DNA of 64,000 nucleotides from Flavobacterium hiemivividum. GTDB lineage: Bacteria > Bacteroidota > Bacteroidia > Flavobacteriales > Flavobacteriaceae. The translations under genes and the position numbers were made by a program. Under the pieces are notes generated by a model. It was not told the origin of the DNA. It worked only from the letters and a program-made list of their open reading frames with translations, and made no database searches. The stretch spans positions 186,001 through 250,000 of the forward strand of contig NZ_SMFO01000003.1 of the NCBI RefSeq assembly GCF_004349145.1, given 5' to 3'. Positions 1 through 7,711 of this stretch are shown here, piece after piece (position 1 is the stretch's first letter; each line of letters begins with the position of its first letter).

Positions 1-353
1 TAGTGAAGGAAATCAATCGAGTAATTCTGGCTTGTGAGGCTTTAGATAAAGGAAATATTGAATTATTAGGTCAATTAATGTTTGAAACGCATGACGGATT
101 ATCTAAAGATTATGAAGTGAGCTGCGATGAATTAGACTTATTAGTCGATTTAGCTAAGAAAGAAGAAGCGGTTATTGGCGCTAGATTAATGGGCGGTGGT
201 TTTGGCGGTTGCACCATAAACTTAGTAAAAAAAGGAAATGAAGAGGCAATCAAAGCAGAATTTACAAAACATTACTTTGATGCTTTTGGGATTGAATTAA
301 AAATATATGATGTCAAAATAGGAAACGGAACATCAAATTATAAGCACAATTAA
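1..353 (+). CDS. galK: Galactokinase, C-terminal part (5' end outside window)
   Basis: The reading frame is open at the left edge, so only about the last 117 codons are present. Galactokinase phosphorylates galactose at C1 in the cytoplasm (Leloir pathway). The visible part starts in the helix that reads EINRVILACEAL, which matches the galactokinase segment with the ENxRV pattern, and contains the GHMP-kinase motif 3 as LMGGGFGGCTINLV, the glycine-rich loop typical of this family. The stop is followed after one base by the galT start, so the two genes are almost certainly co-transcribed. The apparent GTG at position 3 is an internal valine codon, not a start. Confidence 0.93.
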   Translation, partial: VKEINRVILACEALDKGNIELLGQLMFETHDGLSKDYEVSCDELDLLVDLAKKEEAVIGARLMGGGFGGCTINLVKKGNEEAIKAEFTKHYFDAFGIELKIYDVKIGNGTSNYKHN

Positions 354-354
354 A

Positions 355-1407
355 ATGAAAAATTTCGATATTAATGAAGATCCGCACAGACGCTATAATC
401 CGTTGATCAACGAATGGGTTTTGGTTTCGCCACATCGTGCTAAAAGACCTTGGCAAGGTCAAAACGAAACGGTTTCATCAAATACATTGCCTGAATATGA
501 TACAACTTGTTATTTGTGTCCGGGGAATGTTCGCGCTAACGGAATGGAAAATCCAGCGTATGAAAACAGTTTTGTATTCGAAAATGATTTTGCTGCTTTA
601 AAACAAGAAGAAATTGCTTTCGAAGAAAATAAAGAGGAAAGTTTTTTTAAAGCGCAACCCGAAAGAGGAATTTCTAGAGTAGTTTGCTTTTCGCCAAAGC
701 ATAACTTGACATTACCTGAAATGAGCTTGAATGCTATTGAAGATATCATAAGCACTTGGCAAAAAGAATATACTGATTTAGGTGGTGTAGATTATATTAA
801 GCACGTTCAAATTTTCGAAAATAAAGGAAGTGTGATGGGTTGTAGTAATCCGCATCCTCACGGGCAAATATGGGCTCAATCTTCTTTACCTACAGAAGTG
901 GAAAAGACTCAAAATAATTTGAAAACTTATTTTGACAAACACGGAAGTAATCTTTTACTAGATTATTTGCAGGAAGAGTTAAAACTGAAAGAGCGTATTG
1001 TTGTAGAAAATGATCATTTTGTGGCTTTAGTACCTTTTTGGGCAATTTGGCCATTCGAAACTATGATTATTGGAAAACGCCACCTCACTAAAATAACTGA
1101 TTTTACTCCAGCGGAGAGCACTGCTTTTGCTACTATTTTGAAACAACTGACCATAAAATATGATAATCTTTTTGAGACTTCGTTTCCTTATTCGTCAGGA
1201 ATCCATCAAGCACCTACTGATGGAGAAGCGCATCCAGAATGGCAGTTTCACATGCATTTTTACCCACCATTGTTGCGTTCAGCTACCGTGAAAAAATTTA
1301 TGGTAGGTTATGAAATGATGGGAGAATCGCAAAGAGATATTACTCCTGAGAAAAGTGCAGAGATGTTGAGAAATTTATCGGATGTCCATTACAAACAAAA
1401 GGCTTAA
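355..1407 (+). CDS. galT: Galactose-1-phosphate uridylyltransferase
   Basis: 350 aa, the normal length for bacterial GalT. It swaps UMP between UDP-glucose and galactose-1-phosphate. The N-terminus carries NEWVLVSPHRAKRPWQGQ, almost the same as in E. coli GalT. The zinc-site cysteines are Cys52 and Cys55 (CYLC), and the active site HPHGQ lies at residues 167-171 with His169 as the nucleophile that becomes uridylylated. The C-terminal half has the second HIT-like lobe with EWQFHMHFYPP. It starts one base after the galK stop. No galE is visible here; epimerase must be encoded elsewhere. Assignment is firm. Confidence 0.97.
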   Translation: MKNFDINEDPHRRYNPLINEWVLVSPHRAKRPWQGQNETVSSNTLPEYDTTCYLCPGNVRANGMENPAYENSFVFENDFAALKQEEIAFEENKEESFFKAQPERGISRVVCFSPKHNLTLPEMSLNAIEDIISTWQKEYTDLGGVDYIKHVQIFENKGSVMGCSNPHPHGQIWAQSSLPTEVEKTQNNLKTYFDKHGSNLLLDYLQEELKLKERIVVENDHFVALVPFWAIWPFETMIIGKRHLTKITDFTPAESTAFATILKQLTIKYDNLFETSFPYSSGIHQAPTDGEAHPEWQFHMHFYPPLLRSATVKKFMVGYEMMGESQRDITPEKSAEMLRNLSDVHYKQKA

Positions 1408-1519
1408 GCTGGAAGGGTAGTAAGGGCGATTGGTTTTTATTAGTTAGCGAATGTCGAAAATAAGTATATTAGAGCCTTAAAATTAAAATAGAATTTTATA
1501 ATTAGAAACAGTAAATAGT

Positions 1520-3184
1520 ATGGCAACAGAATTTGGGTTTATTGATTACTTGGTTTTCAGTGCTTATGCAGTGTTAATCTTAGGAGTTGGATTATGGGTG
1601 TCTCGTGAAAAAGACGGACAGCAGAAGAATGCAGAGGATTATTTCCTTGCCAGTAAATCATTACCATGGTGGGCAATTGGTTCTTCATTAATTGCTGCTA
1701 ATATTTCGGCTGAGCAATTCATCGGAATGTCTGGTTCTGGTTTTGCTTTGGGTTTAGCGATTGCCTCTTATGAATGGATGGCTGCTTTTACTCTTATAAT
1801 AGTAGGAAAATACTTTTTACCTATTTTTATCGAAAAAGGGATTTATACGATTCCTGAATTTGTTGAAAAGCGATTTTCAACTAACCTAAAAACAATTTTA
1901 GCCGTTTTCTGGATTGCATTATATGTTTTTGTTAATCTTACTACGGTTTTATATCTAGGAGGTTTAGCAATTGAAACAATTTTAGGAGTGGACATGATGT
2001 ATGCCATTATAGGATTGGCGCTTTTTTCGGCTGCCTATTCTTTGTACGGCGGACTTTCGGCTGTGGCTTGGACAGACGTAATACAAGTTGTTTTTCTTGT
2101 TCTTGGTGGACTGGTAACAACCTATTTAGCTTTGAATACTGTTTCTAACGGAGCGGGAATGTGGCAAGGTTTAACGACAATTTACGAGGCTGCTCCAGAT
2201 CGTTTTGTAATGATCTTAGATGAAGCAAATCCAGAATACATGAATCTTCCTGGAATTGGGGTGTTAGTAGGTGGGCTTTGGATAGCAAATATCTATTATT
2301 GGGGTTTCAACCAATATATCATTCAAAGAACTTTGGCTGCAAAATCATTGCGTGAAGCTCAAAAAGGAATTTTATTGGCTGGATTTTTAAAATTAATTAT
2401 TCCATTTATTGTTGTGGTTCCTGGAATTGCAGCCTATGTAATTGTAAATGATCCAGTAATTATGGCTCGATTAGGAGCTTCTGCAATGGAGAACTTACCT
2501 GGTGTAGGTACTGCAGATAGAGCATATCCTTGGTTGTTACATTTCTTACCAGCGGGTCTTAAAGGTTTAGCCTTTGCTGCTTTGGCCGCCGCAATTGTAT
2601 CCTCGTTGGCTTCAATGTTGAACTCGACATCTACTATTTTCACGATGGATATTTACAAGCAATATATTAACAAAGAGGCTAACGATAGAACAACCGTTAA
2701 TGTAGGTCGTCTTTCTGCAGGTGTTGCATTAGTGATTGCCGTGATAATGGCGCCGCTTTTGGGAGGGATTGATCAAGCATTCCAATTTATACAAGAATAT
2801 ACTGGGATCGTGAGTCCAGGTATTTTGGCTGTTTTTATCCTAGGATTGTTCTGGAAGAAAACAACAAACAAAGCAGCAATATGGGGAGCTTTGCTTTCTA
2901 TTCCTATTGCAATGTTCTTTAAAGTGGGACCAAAATCTTGGGCAGAAGGAAGCGGAATGGAATCATTCTTTCCAACGTTACCTTGGATGGACCAAATGGG
3001 TTATACAGCGGTTATAACGATGATTTTAATTGTGATAATCAGTTTAACTCAGAATAAAGGAAATGATGATGCTAAAGGAATTCCATTAACTAAAGAATTA
3101 TTTAAAACGAGTCCGCTATTTAATGTGGGAGCCTTTGCAATTATGATTATTTTAGTGGTGTTGTACGCAATCTTCTGGAAATAA
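1520..3184 (+). CDS. Na+/sugar (galactose/glucose) symporter, SSS family, vSGLT-like
   Basis: 554 aa with about 14 hydrophobic segments, an inner-membrane sodium/solute symporter. The resemblance to Vibrio parahaemolyticus vSGLT, recalled from memory, is very high through the whole chain: NISAEQFIGMSGSG (residues 61-74), ASYEWM (82-87), YYWGFNQYIIQRTLAAKS and SSLASMLNST. Gln66 and Glu85 correspond to the vSGLT galactose-contacting Gln69 and Glu88, while the vSGLT Ser91 position is alanine here. It lies 112 bp after galT on the same strand, so galactose uptake is the natural reading; glucose is also possible. A strong bidirectional terminator follows. Confidence 0.93.
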   Translation: MATEFGFIDYLVFSAYAVLILGVGLWVSREKDGQQKNAEDYFLASKSLPWWAIGSSLIAANISAEQFIGMSGSGFALGLAIASYEWMAAFTLIIVGKYFLPIFIEKGIYTIPEFVEKRFSTNLKTILAVFWIALYVFVNLTTVLYLGGLAIETILGVDMMYAIIGLALFSAAYSLYGGLSAVAWTDVIQVVFLVLGGLVTTYLALNTVSNGAGMWQGLTTIYEAAPDRFVMILDEANPEYMNLPGIGVLVGGLWIANIYYWGFNQYIIQRTLAAKSLREAQKGILLAGFLKLIIPFIVVVPGIAAYVIVNDPVIMARLGASAMENLPGVGTADRAYPWLLHFLPAGLKGLAFAALAAAIVSSLASMLNSTSTIFTMDIYKQYINKEANDRTTVNVGRLSAGVALVIAVIMAPLLGGIDQAFQFIQEYTGIVSPGILAVFILGLFWKKTTNKAAIWGALLSIPIAMFFKVGPKSWAEGSGMESFFPTLPWMDQMGYTAVITMILIVIISLTQNKGNDDAKGIPLTKELFKTSPLFNVGAFAIMIILVVLYAIFWK

Positions 3185-3260
3185 AAAGAAGTTAATGTTG
3201 TGTTGATTCGAAAGATTTATTTCGAATAAAAGAGCATTAGAAATATCGGTTTTAGTAAAA

Positions 3261-3299
3261 AAAAAGAACAGCTCAATTATTTTGAGCTGTTCTTTTTTT
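3261..3299. terminator. Bidirectional rho-independent terminator
   Basis: A perfect 12-bp stem (3265-3276 with 3282-3293) with a 5-nt loop is flanked by an A run on the left and a T run on the right. It sits between the convergent symporter gene (+) and the dehydrogenase gene (-) and can serve both. Confidence 0.9.
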
Positions 3300-3305
3300 T
3301 GCTAG

Positions 3306-4292
3306 TTATTTGGTAATTCTATCCATTATCCAGCTGGTGTGAGTAGCTGATTTTCCGGTGGAAGGATGCGTGCTATTACCTAATAAATGTTCTCGAATTG
3401 CTTGCGCATGATAGTACTGAATGTTTTCTGGATGTTCAATAAAGAGTTGGGTATCTCCTTCTTCATTTGAAAGGATTATTGGCTCCTCGCCAAAAACTGA
3501 AAACTCGATTTTTCCTTTACTTCCGTAAATGGTTACCTTGTCTTCTCGTGCTTGGCACCCAAAGTTCCAAGTTCCGGTTCCCGTAACTCCTGATTCGTGA
3601 AACCATGAAGCAGCCGTAGCGTCATTTGAAGTATATAAACCCTGCTGGTTAAGGCTTATTCCAGTAGCGTCTTTAATATCCCCTAAAAGATGACTGAATA
3701 AATCTAATCCATGACTCGCTAAATCATCAAAGTAACCCGCAGCTGCAATTTTAGTGTCTGTTCGCCAGTTGTATTCCCCTAATAAATCCTGTTCAGAAGT
3801 AGGTTTGCTAAGATGCCAATTGATATGTCTTAGTTCACCGATGCTAGCTGTTTCAAGCCAAGTTTTAATTTGGTTAAAACGGGGCAATGAACGACGGTAA
3901 TAAGCGACAAAGAGCGGGATGCTCTTTTTGTTAAAAGCTTCGTATATAGCAAGACATTCCTCATGGCTTGGAGCCAATGGTTTTTCGATACAGCATATTT
4001 TTCCTGCTTCGGCTACTTTTAATCCGTATAATTTATGAGTATCTGGAGGCGTAGCAATATATATTGCATCAATTTCTGGGTCGTTGATTAGTTCATCAGC
4101 ATCAGTATAATATTTTTTTATTCCGTGTCTTTGAGCGTAGTCGGCTGCTTTATCACCATCTCTTCTCATGACCGCTACTACTTCAAATCCATCTGTTTTT
4201 TGGTAGGCAGGACCGCTTTTTTTCTCGGTGACCGCACCGCAACCTAAAATTCCCCAGCGAACAGTAGCTATTCCTTTATTTACATTAGACAT
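3306..4292 (-). CDS. Gfo/Idh/MocA family NAD(P)-dependent oxidoreductase
   Basis: 328 aa. The N-terminal Rossmann fold begins VRWGILGCGAVTEKKSGPA (nucleotide-binding GxGxxx loop near residues 14-20), and EKPLAPSHEEC near residue 100 carries the family's conserved EKP motif. The C-terminal domain is the usual alpha/beta substrate domain. Members oxidise or reduce sugars, inositols and related polyols; the substrate cannot be read from sequence. No signal peptide is visible, so it is cytoplasmic. Its ATG lies 13 bp after the stop of the FrnE-like gene, so the two probably form one transcript ending at the terminator at 3261-3299. Confidence 0.88.
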   Translation of the reverse strand: MSNVNKGIATVRWGILGCGAVTEKKSGPAYQKTDGFEVVAVMRRDGDKAADYAQRHGIKKYYTDADELINDPEIDAIYIATPPDTHKLYGLKVAEAGKICCIEKPLAPSHEECLAIYEAFNKKSIPLFVAYYRRSLPRFNQIKTWLETASIGELRHINWHLSKPTSEQDLLGEYNWRTDTKIAAAGYFDDLASHGLDLFSHLLGDIKDATGISLNQQGLYTSNDATAASWFHESGVTGTGTWNFGCQAREDKVTIYGSKGKIEFSVFGEEPIILSNEEGDTQLFIEHPENIQYYHAQAIREHLLGNSTHPSTGKSATHTSWIMDRITK

Positions 4293-4305
4293 TGTATTTC
4301 TTTTT

Positions 4306-5022
4306 TTAGTCGCAACCGTCTATACCACAGCTGCCTTCAGTTGAAGAATTCAAGATAGTAATTTTTGAATCGAAATCGCCTTCTTCCCAAACTTTTTCTA
4401 AAGTCTTTACAAATGTTTCCTGATGTTGTGCGCCAGAAACCGCATATTTATTGTCGAAAACGAAAAAAGGTACTCCTTGAACTCCAATGTTTCGTGCCAT
4501 TTCAATGTCTTGTTTTACATCATTTGCGTAGGCATCAGAATTTAAGACATTGTCAATTTCTTTCGAATCAAGTCCTACTTGGATTCCTAATTCGTTTAAA
4601 GTGGTGAGATCGTTAATGTTCTTACCGTCTGTCAAATACGCTTTGAATAGTAATTCTTCTAATTCATTTGCCTTATGGTATTTTTTGGCTAAATGTAATA
4701 ATCGGTGAGCGTTGAAAGAATTCGCCATTACGGCTTTTTCAAAATGAAAGTCCAATCCTGAATTTTTAGCATTTTGAGTCATGCTGTCCATCATTTCTTG
4801 AGCCCATTCTTTGTCTTTTTGGTATTTTTCGGCTAGATGTTCGGCCATATTATCGTCTTCTGATGCCACAAAACTGGCATCTAACTGGAAGCTTTTCCAT
4901 TCGATTTCTACACTCGCTCCATTTGGAAATTCAGCTAATGCACCTTCAATTCTTCTTTTTCCTATATAGCAGTAAGGACACATAATGTCCGACCAGATTT
5001 GTATTTTAAGTTTATTTTCCAT
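4306..5022 (-). CDS. DsbA-family oxidoreductase, FrnE-like (cytoplasmic)
   Basis: 238 aa thioredoxin-fold protein. The N-terminus KIQIWSDIMCPYCYIGKRRI places a CPYC redox motif at residues 15-18, the signature of the FrnE/2-hydroxychromene-2-carboxylate isomerase-like branch of the DsbA family. NIGVQGVPFFVFDNKYAVSGA holds the cis-proline region, and the chain ends with two further cysteines (SCGIDGCD). There is no signal peptide, so it probably acts in the cytoplasm as a disulfide isomerase/oxidoreductase; FrnE in Deinococcus is linked to oxidative-stress tolerance. It is the first gene of a pair with the dehydrogenase at 3306-4292. Confidence 0.88.
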   Translation of the reverse strand: MENKLKIQIWSDIMCPYCYIGKRRIEGALAEFPNGASVEIEWKSFQLDASFVASEDDNMAEHLAEKYQKDKEWAQEMMDSMTQNAKNSGLDFHFEKAVMANSFNAHRLLHLAKKYHKANELEELLFKAYLTDGKNINDLTTLNELGIQVGLDSKEIDNVLNSDAYANDVKQDIEMARNIGVQGVPFFVFDNKYAVSGAQHQETFVKTLEKVWEEGDFDSKITILNSSTEGSCGIDGCD

Positions 5023-5047
5023 TTCGAAATTGTTTTCTAATTCATTG

Positions 5048-5061
5048 TTTGTATATACAAA
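5048..5061. promoter_or_regulatory. 14-bp perfect palindrome overlapping a -7 box upstream of the FrnE-like gene
   Basis: TTTGTATATACAAA is its own reverse complement and begins 26 bp upstream of the ATG at 5022. On the minus strand it overlaps TAAATTTG (5065-5058), which fits the Bacteroidota -7 consensus TAnnTTTG; no good -33 TTG was found. A regulator bound here would block the promoter. The regulator is not identified. Confidence 0.5.
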
Positions 5062-5419
5062 TTTAGTAAAATGCTTTTGTAATATTGATTCCTTTAGGGA
5101 TTTATTGGGAAATCGATAGGGTGTCGTTTACCTAAAAGCTGGAACAGTCCTTGGCGATTTAGCGTTCTGAAAAGAAATTTAACGTTTTGTTTTGTGATAT
5201 AATTAGTTTTTGTATTGACGATAATAAGCAGTCTTTTTATTAAGAAATTCGAAAAATAGTTAGTTTATAACAGTGCTATGTGCTCAAAATAAAGTTAAGT
5301 TTCGTTTATAAATAAATTTTATTTTCGATTTATTGCTTTTGTTAGCGTGTTGTAAATGAGTGTAGTAATGGTAAAATGCTTACTTTACTTGTAAAGAGCC
5401 AACTTCGTGATTCAAGTTT

Positions 5420-5436
5420 TTGGCACGCTACTTGAA
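5420..5436 (+). promoter_or_regulatory. Sigma54-like -24/-12 element
   Basis: The sequence TTGGCACGCTACTTGAA matches the sigma54 consensus TGGCACG-N4-TTGCA except that the -12 GC reads GA. It lies about 75 bp upstream of the ATG at 5513, the right distance for a short leader. It is also enclosed by 7-bp inverted arms TTCAAGT (5411-5417) and ACTTGAA (5430-5436), so a repressor site is an alternative. No TAnnTTTG box was seen nearer the gene. Confidence 0.45.
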
Positions 5437-5512
5437 TATGCCATTTCAAATAACAATGAAATAGCGGAAGCCGAAAAGCTCATGAGTAGGCAAAATACAA
5501 AATATAAATACC

Positions 5513-6136
5513 ATGAAAAAAATTACCCTTTTAGTAGCTAGTATCCTCTTAATGGGAGGTGGTGTAGCCAATGCAGCAGAGAACAGCAAATTCCCTCAGG
5601 AGAGGAGAGTAGCTGTTGATTTTAGACATGCCGATCCGATTGTTTTTACGGAGGGCGGAATTGAGTTCTACATTTTTGCCGATGGACAATTTGATTTTAA
5701 TGCGCGTACTTATGGTCGTGATAAAGCTTATAAGGCAAATAAAAGAGGGAACGGTCATAGAAATTATGGTGCAGCTTCTACTTATCGAGAAAATGGGCAC
5801 GGCTTAAAAGTGCAGTACGATAGAAGAGGGAATGTAACTCGTGTTGGAAATGTTTCGGTTTACTTCGATTCTAACGATAGAGTTAGACGAGTAGGTGCTG
5901 TACAAATGACATACAATCGTTTTGCTTTAGAACGCGTAGGTGGTTTAGAGATTATTTATAACCGTCGTGGTCAGATTGTGGATATGGTTGGTAGAGTTAA
6001 TGATCGTAGAGGTTATGTGTACAACCAACAGAATGATTATGATGACCGTGACTATAGAGCGTATGACTCAAGAGTTGTAAAGCAAGATAATAGAGTAGCG
6101 GCGTCTGTCGATGTAAGAATTGTTAAGAGGAATTAG
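5513..6136 (+). CDS. Exported Arg/Gly/Tyr-rich repeat protein, function unknown
   Basis: 207 aa. A clear signal peptide (KKITLLVASILLMGGGVANA, cleavage near residue 21) indicates export to the periplasm or beyond. I do not recognise the family. Residues 100-162 contain four degenerate 15-16-residue units of the pattern [VI]xY[DN]xxxxVxRVGxV, starting near residues 100, 116, 132 and 147, which look like successive beta hairpins. The tail (about 163-207) is rich in Asp, Arg and Tyr and probably disordered. The protein is strongly basic in the repeat part. It is monocistronic, followed by a terminator, and preceded by a sigma54-like element. Confidence 0.75.
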   Translation: MKKITLLVASILLMGGGVANAAENSKFPQERRVAVDFRHADPIVFTEGGIEFYIFADGQFDFNARTYGRDKAYKANKRGNGHRNYGAASTYRENGHGLKVQYDRRGNVTRVGNVSVYFDSNDRVRRVGAVQMTYNRFALERVGGLEIIYNRRGQIVDMVGRVNDRRGYVYNQQNDYDDRDYRAYDSRVVKQDNRVAASVDVRIVKRN

Positions 6137-6161
6137 TTTGTTATAAGTTGATAGGTGAAAG

Positions 6162-6195
6162 ATCCCGCTGGTATTCGTATCGGCGGGATTTTTAT
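6162..6195 (+). terminator. Rho-independent terminator of the exported-protein gene
   Basis: ATCCCGC (6162-6168) pairs with GCGGGAT (6183-6189), the stem extends inward by a G-U and a G-C pair, and a T run follows. The GC-rich stem stands out in this AT-rich DNA. Confidence 0.88.
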
Positions 6196-6274
6196 TTGCT
6201 ATTGTTATAGTTTTCTTTGTAAGTTTAGTTTGTGACAAAAGATTTAGCAGCTTATACTTTGATATATTTTAAAC

Positions 6275-6306
6275 AAAAAAACCATTCGTGGTGACGAATG
6301 GTTTTC
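6275..6306 (-). terminator. Terminator of the nuo operon
   Basis: ACCATTCGT (6281-6289) pairs with ACGAATGGT (6294-6302) around a GGTG loop. The A run at 6275-6280 becomes the U tract for minus-strand transcripts leaving nuoN, whose stop is at 6328. Confidence 0.85.
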
Positions 6307-6327
6307 TAGAAAGTTTAAATAGAAATT

Positions 6328-7698
6328 TTATGCTAGTAAATCCAATACAAATGATGGGAATAAACCTAGTGCAATATTCAATACAATTGCGATTACGGCA
6401 ACAGCATAAATAGTTACAGGAGTTCCTGTTCTTTCTTCATTAGGCTCCTTAGTGTACATCGCCAGGATGATTTTAAAGTAGTATCCAACGCTTATAATCG
6501 AATTGATAACTGCTACTATTACTAAAGCAACAAAGCCCGCTTGTAGCATGTTGTTGAATAAAAATAATTTGGCAAAGAAACCTGCGAAAATTGGAATACC
6601 CGCCATAGACAGTAAAGAGGCTGTTAAAATAGCGGCTAATAATGGATTAGTTTTTCCTAATCCGTGGAAATTAACCATATCCTCATTTTCGTTGTTTTTA
6701 CAAACATAGATAATTACACTAAAAGCTGCGATACCTGCTAATGCATAAGCTGAAGTATAATATAATAATGTTCCCGCTGTATTTGCTGTACTTAGTAAAG
6801 TCATTATCATAAAACCGGCATGAGATATCCCTGAATATGCCAAAATTCGTTTTACATTTACTTGACGCAATGCCATTATATTTCCTACAGTCATCGAAGC
6901 CATAGAAATGATTACGAGTACAATTTGGAATGAAGGCGAAATATCTGCATTCATGATGGTAAGTAATTTAAATAAGGTAGCGATTGCAACTACTTTGGCC
7001 AATGTGCTCATTAAAGCAGTAGTTAAAGTAGGTGATCCTTCATAAACGTCAGGAGCCCAGAAATGGAATGGAACTGCAGCTATCTTGAAAAACATTCCAA
7101 TTGTTACTAATACAATCCCAATTGGAAACCAAACTGGTAATTCAGCTGATTGTGATAATTCGCTGATTTCGATAACATCAAAACTTCCCATAGCTCCGTA
7201 GATCAAACAGATTCCGAATAGAATGATTCCTGAAGCAAAAGATCCCATTAAGAAATACTTTAAACCCGCTTCGTTACTTTTTGTACTCAATCTATTGCTT
7301 GCCGCCAAGACGTAAAGAGCAATAGACAATACTTCGATTCCTAAAAAGAACATTGCTAAGTTTCCAAAAGAAACCATGGCAACAGTTCCCGCCAGTAAAA
7401 ATATTTTTATGGCAATAAAATCGGAGATTTTGCTTTGTTGATGCTCATAGAATTTATGGCTTAATGCCACTAAGAATATGGTTAAGATTATAAATAACCC
7501 ACTAAATGCAGTAGAAAATTTACTCACAATAATCATATTGTTGTAGTAGGCAGCAGGTGAATTGAATTCAGAGATGTTAAGACCTAGTACGGCCAGTAAC
7601 CCAATAATTGTTATTGGAATGATGGCTTTTCTTAATTCGAAAATTTCAAATAAAAGGCATAAAACACCTAATCCTATTATAGCTATTAATGTATTCAT
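6328..7698 (-). CDS. nuoN: NADH-quinone oxidoreductase subunit N
   Basis: 456 aa, a proton-pumping antiporter-like membrane subunit of complex I. The chain is almost wholly hydrophobic, with the conserved membrane glutamate in FFLGIEVLSIALY (Glu122) and lysine in GMFFKIAAVPFHFWAPDVYEG (Lys205) that belong to the proton channel. It is somewhat shorter than E. coli NuoN. It is the last gene of the minus-strand operon, 13 bp after nuoM, and is followed by the terminator at 6275-6306. Confidence 0.96.
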   Translation of the reverse strand: MNTLIAIIGLGVLCLLFEIFELRKAIIPITIIGLLAVLGLNISEFNSPAAYYNNMIIVSKFSTAFSGLFIILTIFLVALSHKFYEHQQSKISDFIAIKIFLLAGTVAMVSFGNLAMFFLGIEVLSIALYVLAASNRLSTKSNEAGLKYFLMGSFASGIILFGICLIYGAMGSFDVIEISELSQSAELPVWFPIGIVLVTIGMFFKIAAVPFHFWAPDVYEGSPTLTTALMSTLAKVVAIATLFKLLTIMNADISPSFQIVLVIISMASMTVGNIMALRQVNVKRILAYSGISHAGFMIMTLLSTANTAGTLLYYTSAYALAGIAAFSVIIYVCKNNENEDMVNFHGLGKTNPLLAAILTASLLSMAGIPIFAGFFAKLFLFNNMLQAGFVALVIVAVINSIISVGYYFKIILAMYTKEPNEERTGTPVTIYAVAVIAIVLNIALGLFPSFVLDLLA

Positions 7699-7711
7699 TT
7701 TTTTTATTTGA

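Larger units (their letters stand above)
5023..5512. other. 490-bp AT-rich divergent intergenic region
   Basis: It separates the minus-strand FrnE-like pair from the plus-strand exported-protein gene. It holds the palindrome at 5048-5061 and a sigma54-like element at 5420-5436. The middle, about 5100-5400, shows no open frame with coding character and no repeat that I recognise; its length would suit upstream activator sites. Confidence 0.6.
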
